A DNA stretch of 37,459 nt from Alphaproteobacteria bacterium (GCA_030432435.1 JAUIGX010000006.1:1-37459); one strand, 5' to 3'; positions 18,649-27,586 are shown, counted from the first letter of the stretch. Program-made: numbers and translations. Notes: generated by a model from the sequence alone, not told the origin.

Positions 18649-19006
18649 CGGAACCTCCTCTAAATTTCGGGACGCGGCGGGAGAACCGGGTATTGGCGGG
18701 GGGTTGCCTGGGACGCCGACCCTCCCGTCGCGTTTTCCGAGAAGAAGAATGGGCCGAAGGCGCGTAAAGGCGCGATGTGGAAAAGCCGCCGAACGCATAA
18801 AGAAAACATCAAGATTTCTGCGGCGGAAATGGGGCAAGAACACCCACGATTGACACGGAATCAGCAGCTATATGATTGAAATATATGCTGTTTGGCAAAA
18901 ATTAGGACGGGGTGCGTGGCCTTTTCAGCTTTGGATGCCGACGCATAAAAGCTTTGTAAGCAAATGGAGAACGGCCGACCTGGGAAAGCGTTTTAACGGT
19001 CCGCTT

Positions 19007-19234
19007 TTAGCGGCGACGGGCGCATTCCCTCCCCATAACGAGGCCTGCAAGGCCGCCAACCGCAAACAACACAGCCGTCATGTCTAGAATCAGGCGGGCA
19101 AACTGCCCCGCATTCGGGTTCGCGGCATAAAGATCGAGGAGAACAGCGCCGATAATGGCGAGATAACAGATGTATTTAAACTGCGGCATGACACGACGAC
19201 CCCTACCCCTAGGTTTCGGTTGGTGTTCTTTCAT
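19007..19234 (-). CDS. Small two-TM membrane protein, unknown
   Basis: MPQFKYICYLAIIGAVLLDLYAANPNAGQFARLILDMTAVLFAVGGLAGLVMGRECARRR; hydrophobic segments; no homology recognised. Confidence 0.4.
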   Translation of the reverse strand: MKEHQPKPRGRGRRVMPQFKYICYLAIIGAVLLDLYAANPNAGQFARLILDMTAVLFAVGGLAGLVMGRECARRR

Positions 19235-19368
19235 TTTGGTGTTCGGCTTCTTATCGCGAGCCGAATAAGAAACGCTGCGAACCTCGCCAGGGTTGCAGGA
19301 CCGTGGCGAAAATGTGGCGCTGGGGCGCGAAATAGTCCCGCCGGCAGACGTTTTACCCGTTATTTCAC

Positions 19369-20196
19369 TCAGGTAGATGCCGCCGCCTGCTTACGTTTTT
19401 CCCGTCCGCGTTTGGTCTGACGGCGAAACAACTCGTTCGGCCACAGCCGGGCAAGGCGCAGATACAGCAACGAGGCGGACTCGGCGACGACGATCTCGCG
19501 GCGGCGCTTGGCCAGCCCCTCAACCACTTTCGGGATGACGGCTTCCAACTGCAAACCGGATTGCATCAAGTTGTCGGCTTTTCCGTAAGGGGTGCCGTCG
19601 CCGGTCAAAGCGTTCTTGGACACATCAGTTTGAATGGCGCCGAAAATCAGGGTAGTCACGTCGATATTGTGACCGAATATTTCGATCCGCAAAGAATCGA
19701 AAAAGCCATGAACGGCGTGTTTGGCCGCGCAATACGCTGTGCGATTCCAGACCCCGTAGCGGCCGGAGACAGATGACGTAACCACAATATATCCGGATCG
19801 CTGTTCGATCATGGACGGCAAAACAATCTTCGTCAGAGCAACGGCCGCAAAGTAGTTCACCTCCATAACCTGACGGTCCACGGACAACGCCGTGTCCTTG
19901 CCGAGAGAGCGCTGACTGACACCAGCGTTATTGATGAGAACATCGACGCGACCGAACTTGGCCATGATCTGACCGAACGCCGCAGCGCGCGCAGTCTCGT
20001 TGGTCACATCAAAGGGAACGCTCAGAGTATCGCCCGGCCCGGCAGCGGCACAGGCGGCTTTAACCCGCTCCAATTCGTCGGCGCGGCGCGCGGACACCAC
20101 GAGGTGTGCGCCTTCGGCGGCCAGAGCCATCGCAAGGCCCTCGCCAATCCCGGCGGATGCCCCTGTGATCCAGATAACTTGGTCCTTAAACCGCAT
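19369..20196 (-). CDS. Short-chain dehydrogenase/reductase (SDR)
   Basis: VIWITGASAGIGEGLAMALAAEGAHLVVSAR, INNAGVSQRSL, YCAAKHAVHGFFDSLRIE. Confidence 0.95.
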   Translation of the reverse strand: MRFKDQVIWITGASAGIGEGLAMALAAEGAHLVVSARRADELERVKAACAAAGPGDTLSVPFDVTNETARAAAFGQIMAKFGRVDVLINNAGVSQRSLGKDTALSVDRQVMEVNYFAAVALTKIVLPSMIEQRSGYIVVTSSVSGRYGVWNRTAYCAAKHAVHGFFDSLRIEIFGHNIDVTTLIFGAIQTDVSKNALTGDGTPYGKADNLMQSGLQLEAVIPKVVEGLAKRRREIVVAESASLLYLRLARLWPNELFRRQTKRGREKRKQAAAST

Positions 20197-20267
20197 CGCG
20201 CATCTCCGCTTCTGTCAAATGCCCGCACGAGCATAACAGCTTTTGCAGCAAGGAGGATGCCGGGCGA

Positions 20268-21734
20268 CTAAGCCACCCCGGCTGCCGGCGATGCTTTAGA
20301 GGGGGCCGGGCCTGCACCCTGCGATTTCGCAGCCGGCTTCTTATCCTTATCGCCGGAAGCAACGGGGACCGGTGGAAACTTCAACGTGACGCGCAAACCG
20401 GGCGTGTTGTCTTCGAGCTTAAGGCCAAGAGCATGAGACTTTGCCACGGCCGCAACAAGACTGAGGCCAAGTCCGCTGCCGGGCGATGTGCGGCTTTCTT
20501 CCATGCGAAAGAGACGCTCGAGTACTTTGTCCTTGAAGCCGTCGGGAATCCCGGGCCCCGTGTCGGCGACAATAAATACAGGGCATCCGTCTTGCCGGGT
20601 CAGGACCGCGGTGACCGACCCCTTGTCCGTATACTTCACGGCATTGTCGATCAGGTTCGCCAGAGCCTGAGCGATCAGGTTAGGATCGCCGCGCGCGCTA
20701 AGGCCGGGCTCGAAGCGCGTGACAAAATTCACGTCCTTCTCCTCGGCAAGCGGGCCATAGAGGTCGGCAACATCCTCGGCGATTGCGTGCAGATCGACTT
20801 CCACGAAATTGCTTTTAGCCCCGGCTTCGGCCCGAGCGACCCGAAGTAGAGCAGCAAAAGTTGCGAGCAGGCTGTCGGCATCCGCGAGCGCGGCTTCGAT
20901 GAACTCCCGTTCAGATACGTCGGTGCTACGGCGCAGCGCGCTCTCCAGGCGTGAACGCAGCCGGGTCAGCGGCGTACGCAAATCATGCGCGACAGATTCG
21001 GAGACTTGCCGCATGCCTTTCATCAGACGTTCTATCTGATCAAGCATCGCGTTAATGCTGTCGGCCAGTTCTCCCATCTCGTCGTTATGACGACGGACGG
21101 GAACGCGCTGAGCAAGATCCCCCGACATGATCCGTCTGCAGGTACGGGTAATGGACTCAACACGTCCCATCACAGTCCGACTGAAAATAAACCCGCCGAA
21201 AACACCGAGAGCGAGCGTGGCAGCCAGACCTATGTTGAGTGAGTCCAGAAGCAGTTTGCGAAAGTCGCGGGCTTCACGCACATCGCGCCCCACAAGCAGG
21301 CGGATGCCCGTTTGCGGATCGAGCAACTGACGGGCACGCACGTCGGCCAAGGCGGGCTCTGCTCCGCGCAGATCGTTGATAGAGAAATTGATCCACAAAT
21401 CGTCGGTTTCGACCGGTTGCGGCCAATTGCGCAGATTCCCGGCGAGGGGCGTTCCAAGCGAGTCCACCAGCAAGTAAATGCCGTCACGGTTCACATTGGG
21501 ACTGGCCCGGCGATTAACGGCCAGGATCAAAGAGGACAGCCCACCGCTGCCGTAACTCTCACCGAGACTGGTAATCTCGGCGTTGATAGTTGCCTCCACC
21601 TGGCGCTCGGCAAACCCTGACGTCGTCCAGAACACAAAATAGAACAGGCCGCCGACGGACGCGCCAAAGACCAGCGTATAGGTCAGCGCAAGACGAAAGG
21701 TGAAACTACCGAAAATGCGCGCAAGGCGTTTCAT
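20268..21734 (-). CDS. HAMP-domain sensor histidine kinase
   Basis: Two TM, HAMP, HisKA (VSESVAHDLRTPLTRLRSRLESAL), HATPase (LIDNAVKYTDKG, DTGPGIP, GSGLGLSLV). Confidence 0.94.
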   Translation of the reverse strand: MKRLARIFGSFTFRLALTYTLVFGASVGGLFYFVFWTTSGFAERQVEATINAEITSLGESYGSGGLSSLILAVNRRASPNVNRDGIYLLVDSLGTPLAGNLRNWPQPVETDDLWINFSINDLRGAEPALADVRARQLLDPQTGIRLLVGRDVREARDFRKLLLDSLNIGLAATLALGVFGGFIFSRTVMGRVESITRTCRRIMSGDLAQRVPVRRHNDEMGELADSINAMLDQIERLMKGMRQVSESVAHDLRTPLTRLRSRLESALRRSTDVSEREFIEAALADADSLLATFAALLRVARAEAGAKSNFVEVDLHAIAEDVADLYGPLAEEKDVNFVTRFEPGLSARGDPNLIAQALANLIDNAVKYTDKGSVTAVLTRQDGCPVFIVADTGPGIPDGFKDKVLERLFRMEESRTSPGSGLGLSLVAAVAKSHALGLKLEDNTPGLRVTLKFPPVPVASGDKDKKPAAKSQGAGPAPSKASPAAGVA

Positions 21735-21763
21735 GGGCGGACTAACTTAAAGGGGCGCGACAA

Positions 21764-22447
21764 TCACGCACCGGCAGCAGGCTCCAGCTTGTAGCCTGCA
21801 CCGCGAACAGTCTGCAAAATGGGCGCGTCGAACGGTTTGTCTATTTTCTGACGCAAGCGACTGATGTGCACATCAATCACGTTGGTCTGCGGATCGAAAT
21901 GATACTCCCATACATTTTCGAGCAGCATCGTGCGCGTCACAACCTGGCCCGCATGGCGCATGAGATACTCCAGCAGGCGGAACTCGCGCGGGTGCAGATA
22001 CACGCGCTTGCCCTGACGGACGACCTTGCGCGCAAGAAGGTCCATTTCGAGATCCCCGACGCTCAAGTACGTGTTCTCTTGTGCGCCGCCCGAGCGGCGC
22101 AACAACGCCTCGATGCGCGCAAGCAATTCGGAGAATGAAAACGGTTTGACGAGATAATCGTCGCCTCCAGCCTTAAGGCCGGCGACTCGGTCATCCACCT
22201 CGCCAAGGGCGCTCAGAAACAGAACCGGCGTTGCGATATTGGATTTACGCACGGACTCAACAATTGATAACCCGTCGGGGCCCGGCAGCATGCGGTCCAC
22301 GACCATGACGTCGTAGGATTCCGATAGAGCGAGGAACAAGCCATCGCGACCATCGGCAGCGTGATCGACCGTGTAACCGCTCTCCCTCAACCCTTTAATC
22401 AGGTACTCAGCGGCTTCCTTGTCGTCCTCTATAATGAGCACGCGCAT
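21764..22447 (-). CDS. OmpR-family response regulator
   Basis: MRVLIIEDDKEAAEYLIKGLRESGYTVDHAADGRDGL...DVMVVDRMLPGPDGL...GGDDYLVKPFSFSELLARIEALLRR; C-terminal DNA-binding domain; upstream of the kinase. Confidence 0.94.
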   Translation of the reverse strand: MRVLIIEDDKEAAEYLIKGLRESGYTVDHAADGRDGLFLALSESYDVMVVDRMLPGPDGLSIVESVRKSNIATPVLFLSALGEVDDRVAGLKAGGDDYLVKPFSFSELLARIEALLRRSGGAQENTYLSVGDLEMDLLARKVVRQGKRVYLHPREFRLLEYLMRHAGQVVTRTMLLENVWEYHFDPQTNVIDVHISRLRQKIDKPFDAPILQTVRGAGYKLEPAAGA

Positions 22448-22751
22448 GGCTGTGTCTGTCCGTTCCGACTGGTGTTGAGACGCAGCCCCAGTAGCAGGGA
22501 CCGACATATCTGTCATCGTGAGGGTCATTATAACGAACCTATTGAAATGCTGATGAAAAAATTAAGCGGCAAGACCGCCTTCGTTCACCACATACTGTCT
22601 CTAAACCGCGTTAAATCTCTGTTGCCGCCACATTACAAGACTGTCAGGGCAAATTCGGCGATCACGCCGGTCTCTCTCCGCGTGATTGGCCTATAGGGCC
22701 TTGTGACTTATACTTGCGGAGAAACATGAACGCGGCGAAGGGAGTCTCTCC

Positions 22752-23426
22752 ATGAGGAGACGAGTCCGGACAGGTTTAAACCACCCCCCTCTTGGGGCGG
22801 CGATAGCTGCCGCGATGCTCCTCTGCACACACCTTGCCTCGACGCCAGCGGCGGCAGGCGGTATCACGACATCAGTTCAATTGAGCAAGACCGAGAGTTC
22901 AGCAGTCCCCGTCAGCCATGGGGCGGCCCAGATCGATCCGTGGGGCCATCACAGCGGACGGTACGACTGGAATCACTATTGGACCCTTATGCCGCCGGCA
23001 ATTTATTCCCCGCCTCGCCCGTGGAGGTGGACGCCCTTTACGATGCCGTTGCGACGGTTCCCTCACGCCGTACCGTTTCACCACATGGCCGGAATGTTCG
23101 GCGGCTGGAGTTATGACTATCGTGCCAATCCCACAATCCTCATTAACTTATTCCCGGATTACGTGATCCGCCGCGTCACGGAAAAAAATCGTGCCCTTCA
23201 TTTTACGGCCTATAAAAAGGCATTGAATGCAGAGATCGGCGATACGATTACCTGGGAGTCGGGCAACGTTAGGGGCGCGGTTACCACCACCCGTGTAGGG
23301 TGGTCGGGTCGACGCTATTGCCGAGAGTTCAGGCAAGACATCTTTATCGACGACCGGCCGCAACAAACGATCGGCACCGTGTGCCAGGAACGGGGCGGCG
23401 AGTGGCAGATTGCGCCAAATCAATAA
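22752..23426 (+). CDS. Secreted protein with 17-kDa surface-antigen-like C-terminal domain
   Basis: Signal peptide; C-terminus IGDTITWESGNVRGAVTTTRVGWSGRRYCREFRQDIFIDDRPQQTIGTVCQERGGEWQI. Confidence 0.7.
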   Translation: MRRRVRTGLNHPPLGAAIAAAMLLCTHLASTPAAAGGITTSVQLSKTESSAVPVSHGAAQIDPWGHHSGRYDWNHYWTLMPPAIYSPPRPWRWTPFTMPLRRFPHAVPFHHMAGMFGGWSYDYRANPTILINLFPDYVIRRVTEKNRALHFTAYKKALNAEIGDTITWESGNVRGAVTTTRVGWSGRRYCREFRQDIFIDDRPQQTIGTVCQERGGEWQIAPNQ

Positions 23427-23546
23427 GTCTCCAAATGGCGTTACCGTTTGAATCAGAATCTTTTTTCAAATTTTGGGCGCAAAGAGACTGAATCTTGGGC
23501 GATCACACCACTATACTGACCCGAATATAAAAGATTAGGGAACGGG

Positions 23547-24275
23547 ATGGCACGCCGACACTTCAGCAGGGCATATCGATCGAGCTTGGCTTTCAAGCTA
23601 TGCCTCGCATGCGCTATGGCCGTAGCCGTATCCGGCTGCGGCCTCGTGCCTGCGGTCGTCCAAAAAACAACGCAAGTAGCAATGTTACCGGCGAGAACGG
23701 TCGCCAGCGCAGTAAGCCGCGATGTGCGCCTTATGACCCGCACGTTCGAATACGGCGCCGCCCGGGTTGGGCGCGGCCTCGAAGTCGGCTCGTCCAGCCT
23801 CAGCCGCAGCGCCCGGACCCTATCTTATAACACCCAACGCGTCACAACCCCGCCGGTGCAGGTTCATACCAGCGCTGCCGCACGGCGGGCACCAAACCGC
23901 ACAACTCACGCAGCTCATACACAGGCTGCGGGTGCCCTAAGACCCGACGCCTCCCCCAATCCGGCGGAAACCGAGGTTCCTCCCCCCCCGCAAGTAGACG
24001 TGCTGCCCAGCACCGTCTTAGCCGAGCTCACCGAAGATCAGGCCGGACTGCAACGGGCGGCGCAAGCAGAAGCCTTTAGCGCTCCGGTCGGAGAAGAAAT
24101 TTACTGGGAAGTGGACGGGCGCACGGGTAGCGCCGTCGCGGAAAGCGAAAACGCCATGGGCAGCTTTACATGCCGTACGTTTGTGCAAACACTCACCATG
24201 GAAGACGATACTTTGGTCGAAGGCGAAACCATGATGTGCCGCACCGAGGGCGGCGCATGGTCGGCATCATTTTAG
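23547..24275 (+). CDS. Lipoprotein with 17-kDa surface-antigen-like C-terminal domain
   Basis: Lipobox-like VSGCG; C-terminus EIYWEVDGRTGSAVAESENAMGSFTCRTFVQTLTMEDDTLVEGETMMCRTEGGAWSASF parallels the preceding gene. Confidence 0.7.
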   Translation: MARRHFSRAYRSSLAFKLCLACAMAVAVSGCGLVPAVVQKTTQVAMLPARTVASAVSRDVRLMTRTFEYGAARVGRGLEVGSSSLSRSARTLSYNTQRVTTPPVQVHTSAAARRAPNRTTHAAHTQAAGALRPDASPNPAETEVPPPPQVDVLPSTVLAELTEDQAGLQRAAQAEAFSAPVGEEIYWEVDGRTGSAVAESENAMGSFTCRTFVQTLTMEDDTLVEGETMMCRTEGGAWSASF

Positions 24276-24302
24276 TTACAGAAAGACGGCTGGAGCACAC
24301 GC

Positions 24303-24899
24303 ATGAGCGACTTCGGCAGCGCCGCCGACCACGATCAGGTACAAGACGGCAAGAGCGCCAACATTCGTGGCAAACGCGGCGAGATTCTCGCGCGCGTTGC
24401 CTTTGAAAAAGAAAAGGTGATCTTCCGCGAAGGGCAAGACGGCACCGATGCCTACGTGCTGGAATCCGGCCGCATCGGCGTCTTCAAAACGGTAGAAGGA
24501 AAAAACATTCGCCTCGCCGTTCTAGAACCCGGTGCCATGTTTGGCGAAATGGCGGCCATCACCGGTGAACGCCGCGCAGCGACAACCATGGCAATAGAGC
24601 CATGTGTTGTTGTCCGCATTCCCAAGAGCACGATGCAAAACAAGATGGCGGCCTGCGATCCGTTTATCCGGGCCCTTTTGAATATTCTCATCAATAATCT
24701 GCGGCGGGTTAATGAACGCTACGTCACCACCGCCCAGACCGCAGAGAAACTGCTGGGTGACCTTAAAATCGCAACTGTTGAAAAAGCGGAAGCCAAAAAG
24801 TCGGCTTCCATGACATCCGCCCCCGTGAACGCAACCGAGGGTAACGCCGGCCCTCGCGGTGCCGACGGCAGCGCGCCGATTCCTAAACAACCCGCCTAA
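24303..24899 (+). CDS. Cyclic nucleotide-binding domain protein
   Basis: EKVIFREGQDGTDAYVLESGRIGVFKTVEGKNIRLAVLEPGAMFGEMAAITGERRAATTMAIEPCVVVRIPKSTM: cNMP beta-roll with GEM...RRAAT phosphate-binding cassette. Confidence 0.92.
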   Translation: MSDFGSAADHDQVQDGKSANIRGKRGEILARVAFEKEKVIFREGQDGTDAYVLESGRIGVFKTVEGKNIRLAVLEPGAMFGEMAAITGERRAATTMAIEPCVVVRIPKSTMQNKMAACDPFIRALLNILINNLRRVNERYVTTAQTAEKLLGDLKIATVEKAEAKKSASMTSAPVNATEGNAGPRGADGSAPIPKQPA

Positions 24900-24917
24900 A
24901 ACTCGCGCGCACTCAAC

Positions 24918-24958
24918 TAAAAGAAGCGCGAAAAGTACCCGTAAAAGAGGCGCGAAAA
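24918..24958. repeat. Two direct copies of TAAAAGARGCGCGAAAA, period 24 bp
   Basis: 24918-24934 taaaagaagcgcgaaaa and 24942-24958 taaaagaggcgcgaaaa (16/17 identical), intergenic upstream of csbD. Confidence 0.7.
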
Positions 24959-24994
24959 TCGCGCGCGTGAATATCGCGGCCCTTTTCATATGCC

Positions 24995-25019
24995 GGAACA
25001 AACGCACAACGTGCACGTT
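24995..25019 (+). promoter_or_regulatory. EcfG-type general stress promoter upstream of csbD
   Basis: GGAAC (24995-24999), 16-nt spacer, CGTT (25016-25019): exact match to the alphaproteobacterial GGAAC-N16/17-CGTT consensus. Confidence 0.7.
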
Positions 25020-25060
25020 ACCTACCAGCTTGAGTGATATTTTCAGAAAAGGAAGTCGCT

Positions 25061-25258
25061 ATGAACTGGGATCAAGTAGAAGGGAATTGGAAGCAAGTAA
25101 AAGGTAAGGTCCGCGAGCAATGGGGCGATCTGACCGACGACGATTTGGATCGCATTGCTGGCAAACGCGACCAGTTAATCGGCAAGGTGCAAGAACGCTA
25201 CGGCGTCGAAAAAGAAATTGCGGAAAAACAAGTCAAGGACTGGGAAAAACGGTTCTAG
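25061..25258 (+). CDS. CsbD family stress protein
   Basis: MNWDQVEGNWKQVKGKVREQWGDLTDDDLDRIAGKRDQLIGKVQERYGVEKEIAEKQVKDWEKRF; AAAGGAAG SD upstream. Confidence 0.96.
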   Translation: MNWDQVEGNWKQVKGKVREQWGDLTDDDLDRIAGKRDQLIGKVQERYGVEKEIAEKQVKDWEKRF

Positions 25259-25282
25259 CAACCCTTGATTCTCGCCGACCAG

Positions 25283-25323
25283 AATGCGGGCGCGGCCAGG
25301 CACCTCTTGCCGCCCCGCATTTT
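25283..25323 (+). terminator. Rho-independent terminator after csbD
   Basis: aatgcggg-(c)-gcggc ... gccgc-cccgcatt stem with one bulge, 12-nt loop, followed by TT. Confidence 0.65.
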
Positions 25324-25364
25324 GTCCGTGAGAGCACTCAACCCATGCCATCGGCTATAATCCC

Positions 25365-26447
25365 ATGCCCTCCATTGTAAAAAGTGTTAATGCGGCGCTC
25401 TGGATCGCCGCTGGGGTTCTAGCCATACTCATTTGGGTCGCCAGCGATGTGGTGATCCTATTCCTACTCGGGTTCATTTTCGCATATTTGCTTGATCCCA
25501 TCGTGAGCGTTGCTAGTCGTCGCAAAATCTCGCGAGCTTGGGCCGCCTTTATGGTGACCGGCGGCGTAGTCGTGTTGCTCTCCGCGACAGTAGCGGCCCT
25601 CAGCCCGACTCTTATCGAACAGCTTCAAGGCATGTTGTCGGTGTTGCAGGAGATATTTAAAGACCTTCTTGCGTACATTCGTCAGCTGCTTTTGCCTTAT
25701 GAACCGACGCTCAACGAAGTCGGCCTGAGCGGCATTGTCGAAGAGCCGCAAGTGAAAGAGGCAGCAAAAGAAGTTGCCATTCCCCTTGCGGCCTCGGTCC
25801 TTACGGGCGGCATGGCTTTCGCCAAGTTGCTCGGCTTCGCCTTCCTGTTGCCGGTCATCACATTCTATTTGCTGAAGGACTGGCCGCGCATGTGGCTATG
25901 GCTGTTCACCATAGTTCCCCCCCGGAAGAAAGAACGGCTTCTGGTTCTAGGACGTGAAACAGATCAAGTTTTGACCGCCTTTCTGCGCGGGCAGGCCTGG
26001 GTCTGCCTGTTCATGATGGGGGTCTACTCCGCCGGGTTGTTCGCCGCCGGACTCAATTACGCCCTGCTGGTCGGGATCGTCTCCGGAGCGTTGAAATTTC
26101 TACCCTATGTGGGGACGGCCATCGCCGTTGTCATTGCGACGGGGGTGGCCGTTGGACAAGGTGGAGATGCCTGGCTTTACGGCGGAATTTTTCTCACGTT
26201 TGCCGTCGGAGAGGTTATCGAGAGCGCGATCTTATCTCCCAAAATTATCGGCGAGCGCGTACAACTTCAGCCGGTACTGGTCATTCTCGCCGTCCTTGTC
26301 GGCAGCCAGGTTCTAGGCATTATCGGCGTCTTTCTCGCCATCCCCGCCTTCGCAGTAGGCCGTGTCTTTATTCAGACGTGGCTCAAGGAACGGGAGGAAC
26401 TTCACCAGCCCCGAAAACCGCGACCAGCCCCTCCCACCGCCGGATAG
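25365..26447 (+). CDS. AI-2E family transporter (PerM-like permease)
   Basis: FLLGFIFAYLLDPIVSVASRRKISRAWAAFMVTGG, LPVITFYLLKDWPRM, GIVSGALKFLPYVGTAIAVVIA, ILSPKIIGERVQLQPVLVILAVLVGSQVLGIIGVFLAIPAFAV. Confidence 0.94.
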   Translation: MPSIVKSVNAALWIAAGVLAILIWVASDVVILFLLGFIFAYLLDPIVSVASRRKISRAWAAFMVTGGVVVLLSATVAALSPTLIEQLQGMLSVLQEIFKDLLAYIRQLLLPYEPTLNEVGLSGIVEEPQVKEAAKEVAIPLAASVLTGGMAFAKLLGFAFLLPVITFYLLKDWPRMWLWLFTIVPPRKKERLLVLGRETDQVLTAFLRGQAWVCLFMMGVYSAGLFAAGLNYALLVGIVSGALKFLPYVGTAIAVVIATGVAVGQGGDAWLYGGIFLTFAVGEVIESAILSPKIIGERVQLQPVLVILAVLVGSQVLGIIGVFLAIPAFAVGRVFIQTWLKEREELHQPRKPRPAPPTAG

Positions 26448-26576
26448 TATCTCGTGCGAACAAGTCGCGCAGAATGCCCGTGATGCCGACCGTTTATTGT
26501 CCAGTGATGAAATGAAGGCGCTAGAGACGGTGCTACAGAAGGTGCTAGAGACGGTGCTAGTCGCAGCTTAGGGCCG

Positions 26577-27200
26577 CTACTTTCGCGCCATGCCCGCCAT
26601 CAAAAACGTATTTACGCCCGCCACCTGGGCCCGATCTTTCCGTAGTTGCGTATAGGATTGATCATTCCAAAGGACTGTCGCCGAGGGCTGCGTGGGGCAG
26701 GCAATAATGGAAATGCAAAAGCTGATGAGATCGCCTTCAAGGCGTTCGACATGCCTCTCGTCCGCCTGTGCGATATAATACATATCGCGGCCTTTAATTT
26801 TCTCGGCCTCGGCCTTGGCGAATGCCGCGTAGGCAGCAGCATCGAATGGGCGATAAATACTGATAAGAAAAGCCGGCTGTCCGTCCGGCGGCTCACGGTT
26901 TTCACCCTTTAAGGAAAAGACCTGGAACACGCCACCGCCTTTGCGCAATTCCCGAACCTTCGCGTATTCCGGCGAGTGCCAGAACTTTTCAACATCCTCC
27001 GATGATGGAAAACGAGCGAGGATGATAGAATGATCGAACCAAGCGCCTTCCAAAAGCTCGGTGCCTCGACCCGGCCCGCCAATGCCCGCATAGGTTCCGC
27101 CATACTGTTTGTAAACGGCAGACACTGCTGCGGAGTAGCGGCCCATTTTCTCCATATCGAGGGAATGGCCGAGAAACAGCAGATATCCGGGCTGCGACAT
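26577..27200 (-). CDS. DUF1330-like protein (two tandem ferredoxin-like/ABM domains)
   Basis: ELLEGAWFDHSIILARFPSSEDVEKFWHSPEYAKVRELRKGG is DUF1330-like; second half ERLEGDLISFCISIIACPTQPSATVLWNDQSYTQLRKDRA looks like a diverged copy. Confidence 0.75.
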   Translation of the reverse strand: MSQPGYLLFLGHSLDMEKMGRYSAAVSAVYKQYGGTYAGIGGPGRGTELLEGAWFDHSIILARFPSSEDVEKFWHSPEYAKVRELRKGGGVFQVFSLKGENREPPDGQPAFLISIYRPFDAAAYAAFAKAEAEKIKGRDMYYIAQADERHVERLEGDLISFCISIIACPTQPSATVLWNDQSYTQLRKDRAQVAGVNTFLMAGMARK

Positions 27201-27258
27201 GGAAGAGTGTCCCCTTGAGTAGACGGTCGTGACAAATACCGAAGGTATTTCGTGTGCG

Positions 27259-27427
27259 CTAGTGGTGCGATTCTAACATTCGTATCCCAGTTCGGCGAGC
27301 CGTTTTGCGAATGTTAGAATCAAAGGCCCGCCGGCAACTATATGAATCTAGTGGAGCTTTGGGTTATTACATTCGCGCCCCAATCCAGCGCCAAGATCAA
27401 AGGCGAATGTCAAATCCGGTCCACTAG
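27259..27427. repeat. Intergenic nested inverted-repeat element (REP/MITE-like)
   Basis: 14-bp perfect arms gattctaacattcg (27269-27282)/cgaatgttagaatc (27308-27321); acattcgc (27369-27376)/gcgaatgt (27403-27410); ctagtgga (27348-27355)/tccactag (27420-27427); ctagtgg also at 27259-27265. Confidence 0.75.
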
Positions 27428-27586
27428 CGACTAAATTTTGTCAATAACTGCCGGGCCTCTGCTGTACTCTGGGCGGGATGTAGAACGGTTGACCCCAACC
27501 GCAATTGACCATACGCACAGCCGCGTAAGGTGCCCGCACGGCGCTGATGCGTGCAATATAGATAAAGAATGGACTGAAGGATCGTC

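Noticed and set aside
18649-18843. N-terminal extension of the sigma factor (MFLPHFRRRNLDVFF...)
   Set aside because: The start at 18648 has a good Shine-Dalgarno and begins the usual sigma2 context; the upstream part is low-complexity and not sigma-like.
24859-25107. Lys/Arg-rich 82-aa ORF (TKRSAKSTRKRGAKIARV), histone H1-like
   Set aside because: Covers the intergenic repeat and csbD promoter, runs into csbD in another frame, and has no ribosome-binding site; more likely non-coding.
27240-27430. CRISPR-like repeat
   Set aside because: The repeats are inverted and only two units exist; there is no regular spacer array and no cas gene.
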